From an uncultured Lachnospiraceae bacterium (lineage in GTDB: Bacteria; Bacillota; Clostridia; Lachnospirales; Lachnospiraceae): DNA of 64,000 nucleotides. The stretch spans positions 44,028 to 108,027 of the forward strand of contig CANRFJ010000009.1 in the NCBI GenBank assembly GCA_947629865.1, read 5' to 3'. A model generated the notes under the pieces. That model ran no database searches and had not been told where the DNA came from. It worked only from the letters and a program-made list of their open reading frames with translations. Made by a program: the position numbers and the translations under genes. Shown here one piece after another: positions 18,255-27,153 of this stretch (position 1 is its first letter; every line of letters begins with the position of its first letter).

Positions 18255-18782
18255 CTACTCGTTAGTCTTGAGTGGGTTACTCGCTTCTTTTTTTATATCC
18301 ACCAGATCATACAGGTACATCTTTCTTTTCCTCGTACAGTTTACCACCAGACAGCCGGAATAAATATTATAATTTCCCGTTTTCACATCGTTATCATAAA
18401 CCGGCATGGCAAACCTTGTTGTATAGTAATACCAGCCGTTTGCGGCATCACCGGAATGTTTCTCTTTCTGGTTTTCCCGGAATCTTTTATCTGTGGCAAT
18501 CCCCACCATCTCACGGATACCCTGCACTGCATTGGCTTTAGCCTTTGCCCTGCCGCCTTTCATTTTCCTCGTATATTTTGAACCGGCATATTCATCCGGG
18601 AAGTCTTTTCCCAGATAAATAATGTCGCCCGTCTCTGCCATTTCTACAAGTTCCCCGACAAAGCGTTCCAAATACTTCTCCACCTCATTCCAGTCAATAT
18701 TCTGTTTATTGGAAAAGATTATATCAGGCAGAACGACAATCTTATTGCCGTTTTCATCCAGTGCAATTTCCAGCGTTTCCAT
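18255..18782 (-). CDS. orphan phage/MuF-type C-terminal domain protein (LPD3- or PBECR-like)
   Basis: 175 residues from ATG 18782, which has GGGAGG at seven bases; the frame stays open upstream but without signals. The core (DIIYLGKDFPDEYAGSKYTRK, AKANAVQGI, ENQKEKHSGDAANGWYYYTTRFAMPV, YLYDLVDIKKEASNPL) resembles domains that sit at the C-terminus of phage minor-head (MuF) and polyvalent proteins and of some toxins. Here it stands alone. Conserved His and Tyr residues would suit a nuclease-type activity, but the family assignment is from memory and moderate. No immunity partner is obvious. Confidence 0.5.
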   Translation of the reverse strand: METLEIALDENGNKIVVLPDIIFSNKQNIDWNEVEKYLERFVGELVEMAETGDIIYLGKDFPDEYAGSKYTRKMKGGRAKAKANAVQGIREMVGIATDKRFRENQKEKHSGDAANGWYYYTTRFAMPVYDNDVKTGNYNIYSGCLVVNCTRKRKMYLYDLVDIKKEASNPLKTNE

Positions 18783-18932
18783 AGCATTTCCTCCCATTAG
18801 TATTGAATATATTGTAACACGCACATAGGACAGGGTACAAGCATCATTCGTACCTCCTGCTACAAATGGTTCTCCTGTTTCATCTTCCGTATCAAAGGCA
18901 TATTCCATTTTTGTCTCATAATCCAATGCGGC

Positions 18933-18962
18933 AAAAAAAGCGGGGCTGTTTTCAACAGCCCC
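18933..18962 (-). terminator. intrinsic terminator after the GH43 gene
   Basis: On the minus strand GGGGCTGTT (18962-18954) pairs with AACAGCCCC (18950-18942), followed by GCTTTTTTT. Confidence 0.9.
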
Positions 18963-19007
18963 GTCTGTGTCAGAGATAAAATACAACCGTCTCTATTATT
19001 TGTGTTA

Positions 19008-21479
19008 TTATTTCAATGTCCAGGCCGCTACCTGATAACCGCTTCCGCGGTATACAAAATACAGATCATGGGCTCCGGACACCGTCTCGTCCAGTGAGGC
19101 CGAGAGCGTCTTATAAGTGTCGTTTCCGGAGGTGTTCTCCAGTTTTACCGTGGCGATTTTCTTTGCTGTCGTCTCTCCCGGTTTACCGTCAACGTACACT
19201 TCAATACTTCCCTTGTCCGTGTCAGAGCACACTTCCACGTCGATGCCGGAAGCGCCCGTGCCAAAATCGACGCCGGATACTTTATTCCAATCCCCTGTCT
19301 GTATTTCTGTCAGCACCATATCCTTCTTGCTCGCCGAGTATTCCGTCGTGAGGCCGCCGTTATCCGACATAATATTGGCGCTGTTTCTCTGCGTGCCCGT
19401 CAGGCTTCCCGTTCCTCCTACTCCTGCATAGGTAGGCGTGGCAGATATTGTTCCGTCCTCTTTGACAGTCAGTTTGTCGATGTGGAGATTCCGATACCCC
19501 ATCTGGCTCTTATACAATACCCGCTCTAAGTAGGTGGTATGGTAAGCGATGTAATTCTGTCCCTTAAATGTAAACATATGATGGTGGTTGTTGTATACAT
19601 GTCCGTACAAATTGCCCGGATTTTCAAATACTGTACCGTGATAGGTGGCATTTTCCATATAGGGATTATCCGCCGTGTAATAGGCGATACATGCCTGTCC
19701 CGTATATTTGTCCTTATTATTGGCCAGATTGGTAGACCAGTTGGTGCTGTAGGAGTAATAATAGGTGTCGCCAAACTTGTTTATTTCATTGTCCTCGAAG
19801 TAGTAGTACGGCGCAAACTCCCTAGGCGTCTCCGCCAGACTTGTCATATCATCGCCCAGCTTGGCGATGCGGCCGAAGGTAGGATTGGTGACGCCGGAAT
19901 CATTTCCTCCGCCAAAATAAATGTATGCCTGGCCGTCGTCGTCCACAAACACGCCCGGATCAAAGAGCCACGGAACCTCCTCCGCGCTACAGGTAGGAGT
20001 ATCTCTGGAGATCAGCCTCTTTCCGATTGGATCCTTCCACGGGCCGGTAGGCGAGTCTGCCTCCAGTACGCCAATTCCGTCTCCGCCCAGTGTATAGTAT
20101 AAGAAAAATTTTGTCTTGCCGCCAATTTCCTTGCTCACAATGGAGGGCGCCCAGGATTTTTTGGCGTAATCCGTGAGTTCCGTCACGTCAATGACACCCT
20201 CGTCCTTCCAGTTCACCATGTCGGACGTCGAAATGCAGGACATGGTGTTGGTGTTGTACGCATTGGAAATAACATTTCCCTTGCCGTCAAACTCCGCTAC
20301 GTCTGTGGTGCCGTATACATATAACCGCCCATTGTACTCTACCGTCGTCGGATCGGCGATGAAGCGCTGCGCAACCAACATACTGTTTACTGTCTCGCTG
20401 CTCACCGTATTCTGGTTGCGGAAGCTTGTGGTCAGTTTCAGATCGCTCGTGTCATAGGCCTGCTCCGTCTCCGGCGCATATGGATTTTTCGGCCCCGTGG
20501 CCTCTGAACTCTTTCCGTATGCCGCCGTAATAGAGGAAATCTCCAAATCATCCATATTGGTTCCATAGGCCGGCCCCTTAATAAGGATATGCGTAGCCGC
20601 TCCGGTGGAGGTAAGCTCTATTTCCATTGTAAATTCTCCAGAGCCCACACCGTAATCCGTCGATTTCGGCTGCTCGGAGAGAGCGCTGAAGTTAGTGTCT
20701 GATAACCACACACGGAAGCCAACGGTTCCGTTGTTTTTACCTTTGATCGTAAATTTAACCGTCTCTCCGGTATTGATCTGTTCCGGCAGCTTCACGATAA
20801 ACTGCTCCACATTTTGAGCATGTATTGTCTTCGTACTCTCGTCGTAAGTCGGGCGTCCCCCTGATTCCAGCTGAATATCAAACACCGATAAATCCAGCTC
20901 CTGTACCTGCGGTTCTTCCGGCGTCTCCGGAGCGGCCGACGGCACAGAGGAATTCGATGGCTCCGCAGGAGAACCTGACGGCGTATCCGGAACGGCCGAC
21001 GGCACAGAGGAATTCGATGGCGCTGCAGGAGAACCTGACGGCGTATCTGTAGTAGTTCCTGCTGACGGCGTCGGAGCGCCCCCTGTCGGACTGGACGACG
21101 GCTGGCCGGTTTTATTTGCCGGAGTGGCGGTGGCTCCCTTCTGGGCTTTTGTCACCGTCACTTTGCATTTTTTGGTGTATTTCTTTCCCCTGACGCGGAA
21201 AGATATTTTCACCGTGGCCTTGCCGGCCTTTTTCCCCTTAATGTGGATTTTTTTGCCGACCTTCTTTACTTTAACTATCTTCTTTGCCTTTTTGGACGCT
21301 TTCCATTTCAGCTTTTTGGGCGTCCCGTTTTTGATGGAAATTTTTTTCGTTTTCCCTACTTGGATTTTTACCTTTGAGTTACTGAGTTTTGGCGCTTTCT
21401 TCGCCTCTACTTTTCCCGGTGCGGACGTCAGGACAAGCAGCAGGGCAAGAGCAAAACTCAAAATTCTTCTTTTTCCCAT
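19008..21479 (-). CDS. secreted GH43 family glycosidase with lysine-rich Ig-like N-terminus and CBM-like C-terminus
   Basis: 823 residues. Signal peptide (about 1-26), then a very basic Ig-like (Big_2-type) module of about 80 residues, a Pro/Ser/Thr linker with a duplicated 20-residue unit, a beta-sandwich carbohydrate-binding-like domain, the five-bladed GH43 catalytic domain (ADPTTVEYNGRLYVYGTTD with the nucleophile-side Asp; FDPGVFVDDDGQAYIYFGG; YYYFEDNEINKFGDTYYYSYS with the acid Glu), and a C-terminal CBM6-like domain ending DLYFVYRG. It is expected to act on arabinoxylan or xylan side chains at the cell surface. Diverges from an AraC regulator, its likely controller. Confidence 0.85.
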   Translation of the reverse strand: MGKRRILSFALALLLVLTSAPGKVEAKKAPKLSNSKVKIQVGKTKKISIKNGTPKKLKWKASKKAKKIVKVKKVGKKIHIKGKKAGKATVKISFRVRGKKYTKKCKVTVTKAQKGATATPANKTGQPSSSPTGGAPTPSAGTTTDTPSGSPAAPSNSSVPSAVPDTPSGSPAEPSNSSVPSAAPETPEEPQVQELDLSVFDIQLESGGRPTYDESTKTIHAQNVEQFIVKLPEQINTGETVKFTIKGKNNGTVGFRVWLSDTNFSALSEQPKSTDYGVGSGEFTMEIELTSTGAATHILIKGPAYGTNMDDLEISSITAAYGKSSEATGPKNPYAPETEQAYDTSDLKLTTSFRNQNTVSSETVNSMLVAQRFIADPTTVEYNGRLYVYGTTDVAEFDGKGNVISNAYNTNTMSCISTSDMVNWKDEGVIDVTELTDYAKKSWAPSIVSKEIGGKTKFFLYYTLGGDGIGVLEADSPTGPWKDPIGKRLISRDTPTCSAEEVPWLFDPGVFVDDDGQAYIYFGGGNDSGVTNPTFGRIAKLGDDMTSLAETPREFAPYYYFEDNEINKFGDTYYYSYSTNWSTNLANNKDKYTGQACIAYYTADNPYMENATYHGTVFENPGNLYGHVYNNHHHMFTFKGQNYIAYHTTYLERVLYKSQMGYRNLHIDKLTVKEDGTISATPTYAGVGGTGSLTGTQRNSANIMSDNGGLTTEYSASKKDMVLTEIQTGDWNKVSGVDFGTGASGIDVEVCSDTDKGSIEVYVDGKPGETTAKKIATVKLENTSGNDTYKTLSASLDETVSGAHDLYFVYRGSGYQVAAWTLK
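20933..21047. repeat. 60-bp tandem repeat encoding the GH43 linker
   Basis: Two copies with exactly 60-base spacing, e.g. CGGCCGACGGCACAGAGG at 20933 and 20993, nearly identical over about 55 bases. They encode two PSGSPA(A/E)PSNSSVPSA linker units, so linker length may vary between strains. Confidence 0.85.
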
Positions 21480-21522
21480 GCTTCATACCTCCATATGTTA
21501 ATATTTTATAACTATTAATTCC

Positions 21523-21551
21523 ATAATACATATAATATTTTCGCTTTTCAA
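21523..21551 (-). promoter_or_regulatory. promoter of the GH43 gene
   Basis: Minus-strand TTGAAA (21551-21546), 17-base spacer, TATTAT (21528-21523), about 45 bases before the start codon. Confidence 0.65.
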
Positions 21552-21599
21552 TGTATTCAGTTGATATTTTTATAATATATTCGCAACTTTCTTTTTCTC

Positions 21600-21628
21600 T
21601 TGAGAAAATATTTTATTGATGTTAAAAT
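21600..21628 (+). promoter_or_regulatory. promoter of the AraC-family regulator
   Basis: TTGAGA (21600-21605), 17-base spacer, TAAAAT (21623-21628). The RBS AGGAGG follows almost at once, so the 5' leader is only about 15 bases. Together with the GH43 promoter it forms a divergent control region. Confidence 0.6.
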
Positions 21629-21649
21629 ATTATAAAAAGGAGGTGCCCC

Positions 21650-22483
21650 ATGCCGCACAAGACGATTAATTCCTATCCCTCCATAGGGAAGGAAGCCGAA
21701 CTCCCCATTTTTATGAGGGCGGTAGGCTGCAATGAGTACCAGCCTGACGACGACCGGCTGGAGGGATATATCTACCATCAAATTTATTTTGTGGAGGAGG
21801 GGGAACTGCGCTTTTCGGTGAATGGGGAGAATTTCCGTATCTCTCCGGGTATGGGATTTTTTATACGGGCCCATTGCCCTTACCGGATCGAGCCCCTGAC
21901 TAACCTGTGCACCACCCACTGGGTTTCCTTTGGCTGCGGCTGTGAGGAAACACTCTTTTCTCTGCTGGCGCTTGACGACAGCCTGATATACTCGGAGCTT
22001 CCGGTGAAGGAACTGAAGATGCAGTTAAAGGAAATGTATCTTCTCTCTACGGAAGATACCTTCTACAGCCGCTGTCAGAATTCAGCGAACGTATACCGTT
22101 ATCTCATGGATTTCTACGCCCATCATGAGCGGCGGCAGACAGAAAAAAAAGAGGAGGCCGCAAATCCGGCTCTCCTTCTTGCCAAACGCTATATTGAACA
22201 GTATTATTTCGACAATCTCACCCTTGACACGCTGGCCTCCTTCGCCAACGTCTCGCCCCAGCATCTGTGCCGCCTCTTTCAGACGCATATGCATATGCGT
22301 CCCACCCATTACATCAACCAGACGCGGATCAAGGTGGCCAAATGGCAGCTGCACAACACGGACAAAACCATATCGGAAATCGCCGAGGCGGTAGGCTTCA
22401 GCACCCCGTATTATTTTACCAATACCTTCAAAAAGCTGGAGCATATGTCCCCCTCCGCCTACCGCAAACTGGTGCGGAGCTGA
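21650..22483 (+). CDS. AraC-family transcriptional regulator
   Basis: 277 residues, AGGAGG upstream. N-terminal cupin-like sugar-sensing domain (YIYHQIYFVEEGELRFSVNGE, FFIRAHCPYRIEP), C-terminal pair of helix-turn-helices (NLTLDTLASFANVSPQHLCRLFQ; TISEIAEAVGFSTPYYFTNTFKK). The divergent GH43 gene is the natural target, so it probably senses an oligosaccharide released from plant cell wall. Convergent with the carboxypeptidase gene, only 19 bases apart. Confidence 0.9.
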   Translation: MPHKTINSYPSIGKEAELPIFMRAVGCNEYQPDDDRLEGYIYHQIYFVEEGELRFSVNGENFRISPGMGFFIRAHCPYRIEPLTNLCTTHWVSFGCGCEETLFSLLALDDSLIYSELPVKELKMQLKEMYLLSTEDTFYSRCQNSANVYRYLMDFYAHHERRQTEKKEEAANPALLLAKRYIEQYYFDNLTLDTLASFANVSPQHLCRLFQTHMHMRPTHYINQTRIKVAKWQLHNTDKTISEIAEAVGFSTPYYFTNTFKKLEHMSPSAYRKLVRS

Positions 22484-22502
22484 GTCCGGCCCTCTCCGTC
22501 CG

Positions 22503-23963
22503 CTATCGCCTTCTGTGGTAGTATGCGTTTCGGCTGTTCCTGCGGTTTCTCCTGCGGTTCCGCTTCTCGCGCCTTCCCTCCTTCCGCCAGGTGCGCTTGT
22601 AGCGGTTTCTGCGGCTCAACTGCTCTCCGTGGTTTCTCAGATAGAGGACTAACAGCGCGACGGCCCCGCCCAGGGCAAGAACCAGAATCGCAACCAGCAG
22701 AACCTTCTTCCAGGGAAACGGCTTCTGATTTGCCTTTTCCACCGCATCATCAAACCACTGCGACATATCAATGCTGTCCTTCAGCGTGGCGGCTCCCTTG
22801 TCCGAGTAATAAATCTCAGAACCTCCCGCCTCTTTGTTGTTGTAAATATATGTGAGCCTGCCGATAATCTTCCTGCCGTCCGCGCTCATTTTAGGGTTGT
22901 CGTAGAACTCCAGTTTTTTCTGCGCCTTATCCAGCGTCACCCCTTTGGGCAGTATCACCCCCGCATTGTCGTCAATGGACAGCGGGCTGGTATCGGCGTT
23001 ATATATCGGACTGAATTTGGTAAACAGTTTGCCGGTATTATCTGTATTCTTCTGCTCTTTCTTCAGATCGTACCGGCTGTAATTCTCAAAACAATAGTTT
23101 AGCAGTTTGGTGCTGTCCGTGTACTCATTGTTGTTCGGCGCCGTCCAGGGCGAATACGGCGCCCGCATAATCACGGAAACCAATGTCATGCCGTCCTTCT
23201 TTGCATAGGTGACAAGCGTATAGCGGCATTTACTCGTATAGCCGGTCTTGCCTCCGACGCAGTACTCATATACATACTGGGGAAAAGTGCTGGCATACAA
23301 CATGCCGTGATGGTTGTAAAGGGCATGTCCGTTTTTACTTTTGTTTGTCCTGGGGATATTGTAGCGCTTTGTCCCCGTAATCTTGGCAAAGACGGGATTT
23401 TTATAGGCCGCTCTGGCAATCAGCGCCATATCGTGGGCCGTCGTATAGTGATTCTTTTTCCACAGGCCGTTGGTGTTCGCAAAATGCGTTCCCGTGCAGC
23501 CCAGCTCCTTCGCCCGATCGTTCATCATCTTTACAAATTTATCCGTGCTGCCCGCGATGTGCTCCGCCACCCCGTTGCAGACCTCGTTGGCCGACATGAG
23601 AAGGATCGCATAGAGAGATTCCTCCATGGACATCTTCTCGCCGACTTTGGTTCCGATGTTCGAGGCGTCGGCCTCCAGGTTCATGACCGCATCATAGGAA
23701 AATGTCACTGTCTCTGACAGGGAGGAGTTCTCAATGGCCACCAGCGCCGTCATTACCTTGGTAATACTGGCCGGATACTCCCGCTTGTCCATGTTCTTTG
23801 AGTACAAAATAGTACCCGACTGCACGTCCATGACAATGCCCGATTCCGCCGATATTTTTACCTTGGCCCGCGCCTCGCCGGACACGGACAGGACAGACAG
23901 GCACACCGCCGCGCACAGGCAGATTGAAAGCCACCCTCTTTTTCTGATTTTCCTCAATATCAC
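22503..23963 (-). CDS. D-alanyl-D-alanine carboxypeptidase (DacF/PBP5 type) with C-terminal anchor
   Basis: 486 residues. Signal peptide, then the S11 peptidase triad: SITK (active-site Ser66), SAN (in LMSANEVCNG) and KTG (in GGKTGYTS). It removes terminal D-Ala from peptidoglycan stem peptides outside the membrane. The C-terminus has a TM helix (VLLVAILVLALGGAVALLVLYL) and an extraordinarily arginine-rich cytosolic tail of about 40 residues (KEGRREKRNRRRNRRN), longer and more basic than usual. dacF is a likely name, but paralogs exist. Confidence 0.88.
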   Translation of the reverse strand: MILRKIRKRGWLSICLCAAVCLSVLSVSGEARAKVKISAESGIVMDVQSGTILYSKNMDKREYPASITKVMTALVAIENSSLSETVTFSYDAVMNLEADASNIGTKVGEKMSMEESLYAILLMSANEVCNGVAEHIAGSTDKFVKMMNDRAKELGCTGTHFANTNGLWKKNHYTTAHDMALIARAAYKNPVFAKITGTKRYNIPRTNKSKNGHALYNHHGMLYASTFPQYVYEYCVGGKTGYTSKCRYTLVTYAKKDGMTLVSVIMRAPYSPWTAPNNNEYTDSTKLLNYCFENYSRYDLKKEQKNTDNTGKLFTKFSPIYNADTSPLSIDDNAGVILPKGVTLDKAQKKLEFYDNPKMSADGRKIIGRLTYIYNNKEAGGSEIYYSDKGAATLKDSIDMSQWFDDAVEKANQKPFPWKKVLLVAILVLALGGAVALLVLYLRNHGEQLSRRNRYKRTWRKEGRREKRNRRRNRRNSRNAYYHRRR

Positions 23964-23981
23964 ATTCCCTCCAGATTTGGT

Positions 23982-25067
23982 TTAGTATACTTCTTCTATC
24001 GTCAATTCCCGTTTTTTTGTCAGATCAACAAACTCATCTTCCACCATGACGATTGGCCGCGACAGTTCGTTCTGATTCAACATCACAATCGTTCCCTCTC
24101 TGTCGTCGCTGAGACGGACGCGGTGGCGGAGATAGGTGTCGGTGAGATTCCGCAGAATCGGCATCAGGAAAATCGGATTGAACTGCTGCCGCCCCTCCTC
24201 CTCGAACAGGCGGATCACCCGAAACGGACTCAGTCCCTTGCGGTATACGCGGGTTGCCGTCATCGCCTCATAGACGTCTGCAATGGCCGTAATGGCCGCA
24301 TATGGATCGATCTCATTCACCTTCATGCCGAAGGGGTAGCCCTTGCCGTCGCACCTCTCATGGTGGAGCAGCACCGCCCGCTTCACGCTCTCATGTATCT
24401 TTTTATCCTTCAAAAACTCGTACCCTCTCACCGGATGCTGCTTGATTACCTCATACTCGTCATCGGTGAGACGGCCGGGCTTGCGCAGAATTTCCTTGGA
24501 AATCAAAAGTTTCCCAAAATCATGCAGGAGGCCGCACAGCGTCAGATGTTTTTTCTCATACTCCGACATGCCCACCCAGTCGGCGAACACATTGCAGATC
24601 ATGGAAACGTTGAGGCTGTGCGTATAGGTCTCATCATCATAATCCTTTATATAGTGAAGCATGTCAAATACATGATACTTTGTATCTGTGGAAATCACTA
24701 CGTTTTCCACGTCCTGGAGCAGTTTCTTCTCATCGATATTGTCGCCGACCTTCAAAAGCTGGTTCATGCTTTCCTTTATATCTAAAATGGAATCCTCATA
24801 CTGGCCCTTAAACTTCTCAAATGCCCGTCGCTCCGCCGCGCTCGCGAATGTACTCTCATCCTCCGCATCGTCCATGTCCAGGTTGTCGTCCCTGTATACC
24901 TGTACGCTCAAAATTCCAAAAAATGTAATTCTTGCAATCGAATTGGCGTCGATTATACTATCCTTTCCAATCAGCAACTGGTCATTCTTTGAGTATATAT
25001 CCCGCGCCGCTACCATGCCCGGCACAATATTGCTGATCGGAATCGTGACCGCCTGTTTTTCCTCCAT
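23982..25067 (-). CDS. HD-GYP domain protein, putative c-di-GMP phosphodiesterase
   Basis: 361 residues from ATG 25067 (AGGAGGTGAGG upstream; the longer frame to 25115 is less likely). N-terminal DUF3391-like segment (ISNIVPGMVAARDIYSKN), then the HD-GYP domain: HD in LLHDFGK, HHERCDGKGYPFG with the GYP triad, and a D-x-Y-EAMTA motif. Such enzymes hydrolyse cyclic di-GMP or bind it as sensors. 18 bases upstream of the carboxypeptidase gene, so possibly co-expressed. Confidence 0.9.
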   Translation of the reverse strand: MEEKQAVTIPISNIVPGMVAARDIYSKNDQLLIGKDSIIDANSIARITFFGILSVQVYRDDNLDMDDAEDESTFASAAERRAFEKFKGQYEDSILDIKESMNQLLKVGDNIDEKKLLQDVENVVISTDTKYHVFDMLHYIKDYDDETYTHSLNVSMICNVFADWVGMSEYEKKHLTLCGLLHDFGKLLISKEILRKPGRLTDDEYEVIKQHPVRGYEFLKDKKIHESVKRAVLLHHERCDGKGYPFGMKVNEIDPYAAITAIADVYEAMTATRVYRKGLSPFRVIRLFEEEGRQQFNPIFLMPILRNLTDTYLRHRVRLSDDREGTIVMLNQNELSRPIVMVEDEFVDLTKKRELTIEEVY

Positions 25068-25147
25068 ACGCACCTCACCTCCTCTTTTGCATTTCTTACC
25101 TCTATAAAAATTCATCTACTTAATTATATTTACATCAATATTTTGTC

Positions 25148-27127
25148 CTATATAATATCAATTAATTTTATCCCATCATACTCCCAATATTGTGCTCCTT
25201 TATACGAACCCGATGCATTAACTGTACCTTTTCGAGTTTCAATCTCTCTCGTCAGTGGTGAAAGATGCCATTTTTTCCCTTCAAATTCTACCTCCCTATC
25301 GCTTACAACCTTTGCATGTATACTATGGTCTGATGCATAATCAATAGTCTGACCAATTAATTGAAGTTCTAAAAACGAAAGACCATTCATTTTCATCACG
25401 AAATTATTGGTTTTCCTCATGTCATTCGGAATTGGCAGAACCTGTTGTAGCAAATAGTTAATAATCCATTTAGATCTTTTTTCAATAGTCTCTCGATTCC
25501 AATGATTATAATTAATAATTTCCGTTTTTGCAATCTGAAGCCCTGCTTTATTTTCATATATATTCTTTTTTTCAGCAAAACTTTTATTCCCTAATTCTTG
25601 ATTATGCCGAATTAGCGTCAAGTTTCCAATCGTATTAAGCAAAGACTGATGTATATTCTCATAATCTTCTCCAAGTTCTCTTTCCCAAGTTTCATTTAAT
25701 TTTCTTGGCATAATATGCTCTATCTGAAGTTTTTCATCATTCTTATCCGGTCGTGATTTGGTTATGCATTCCTCTATCAGCGACAAAATAAACTTACACA
25801 ATTTCAAACCGTAAAAATTCATAACCGAAAGTTCCCGCTCCATTTCGATATCATTCGGAACACGAAGATGATTTTCCATACTGGACAATATGCTAAACAT
25901 TTCACGTTTTTTATCCTGTGCTTTCACAAGTTGTGGTACTTTCTTAACTAATGTCGGAAAATTTTTGTTTTCAGCTTGGACAACACCTATAATTCTTCGT
26001 CTGGTGATATAAATAATAAAAACATCCAAAATATCACAGAGCATTTTTTCCGTCATTTCATTCATTTTCCACGATTTTATCAATGACATTAAAAACGAAT
26101 ATGCTGTCGTCACATCAAGTGTCCTAATATCCCCAAGACGTTTGTCAATCTCCCTGCTACCGCTTGTTTTATATAAAAGAATATAAGCATAATAATCTGA
26201 ATATTCACTCAATGTTTTAAGCAATTCTTTCGCATTATAGCCCCTAAATAATTCTTTAAAATTAGAATACAACTCTTTATAATTCCGCTCTGTTGCCTGT
26301 TTGAATGATTTTTTCTCCTTTAACTGCATATAATCACGTATAAATCCGGATACTTGATGTGGAATGCTTTCTTCCATGTGCAGCCAATAATTTTTATACA
26401 AAAATTCCTGTCCCTCTGGTTCAATTCCAAGCAAAAGATAGTTTCTCACCAAATCTGCAAGCGTAAGGGGTTTCCCTAAGGAATTCATTGATTCAAATAC
26501 CTCCTGTGGATTTTCCCAAGAATTCCTTTCTGGTTGTAGTTCAATCGTTACAACGCTAAATTTACTGAGCCCAGATCCAATAACATCCGTTAATGTAAAA
26601 TCTGCATTTTCTTGTAATTTTTTTATCGCATTTATAAAATACATATAATTGCTATATATTGCAGAATTTTTGGCTTTTTCCTCCAAACGATTACCAAGTA
26701 TAATATCACAATACACTTTCCAGTCTGTTTCCACCTGTTTAAGCTTAATCTTATATTCTGAATCGTCTGAAACATTGTCATTCCTCAAGTATTTCGATTC
26801 AATGTACTGCTTCAGCTCTTTATCTGCTATTACATCTCTCAAAGCCACCAAAAACAACATCGTTGTCGTAATTCTCTGCTGTCCATCTATTAGCACAAGT
26901 TTATTTGGTTGTCCAAATGCCGTTTCTGTCTGAAAATAGGTAACTGTACCAAAAAAATGCTCTGCTTTTCTTTCTTCTCTATTATTTTGCGTTATCCTAA
27001 TAATATCATTTAAAAACACTTCACACTGTTCTTTTTCCCATTCATAATTTCTTTGGTATGGTGGTATAAAAAATGTAACATCATTATTTGAAAGTAACTC
27101 TAGCAAATGTCTTTCATTGGGTATCAT
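25148..27127 (-). CDS. DUF262/DUF1524 (GmrSD-like) single-chain nuclease
   Basis: 659 residues. N-terminal DUF262 domain (GmrS-like NTPase): PPYQRNYEW (22-30) and the DGQQR motif (81-85), then FESMNSLGKPLTLADLVRNY (211-230). C-terminal DUF1524 (GmrD-like HNH family): EHIMPRKL (470-477), GNLTLIRHNQ (501-510). A final small domain (WHLSPLTREIETRKGTVNASG … YWEYDGIKL) resembles RAMA-type modules that can read modified DNA. GmrSD enzymes cut phage DNA with modified cytosines. It is the last gene of the four-gene defence-type operon, 26 bases after the RES gene; very AT-rich. Confidence 0.85.
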   Translation of the reverse strand: MIPNERHLLELLSNNDVTFFIPPYQRNYEWEKEQCEVFLNDIIRITQNNREERKAEHFFGTVTYFQTETAFGQPNKLVLIDGQQRITTTMLFLVALRDVIADKELKQYIESKYLRNDNVSDDSEYKIKLKQVETDWKVYCDIILGNRLEEKAKNSAIYSNYMYFINAIKKLQENADFTLTDVIGSGLSKFSVVTIELQPERNSWENPQEVFESMNSLGKPLTLADLVRNYLLLGIEPEGQEFLYKNYWLHMEESIPHQVSGFIRDYMQLKEKKSFKQATERNYKELYSNFKELFRGYNAKELLKTLSEYSDYYAYILLYKTSGSREIDKRLGDIRTLDVTTAYSFLMSLIKSWKMNEMTEKMLCDILDVFIIYITRRRIIGVVQAENKNFPTLVKKVPQLVKAQDKKREMFSILSSMENHLRVPNDIEMERELSVMNFYGLKLCKFILSLIEECITKSRPDKNDEKLQIEHIMPRKLNETWERELGEDYENIHQSLLNTIGNLTLIRHNQELGNKSFAEKKNIYENKAGLQIAKTEIINYNHWNRETIEKRSKWIINYLLQQVLPIPNDMRKTNNFVMKMNGLSFLELQLIGQTIDYASDHSIHAKVVSDREVEFEGKKWHLSPLTREIETRKGTVNASGSYKGAQYWEYDGIKLIDII

Positions 27128-27153
27128 TCATTTATCCTCTTTCCTATTTACAT

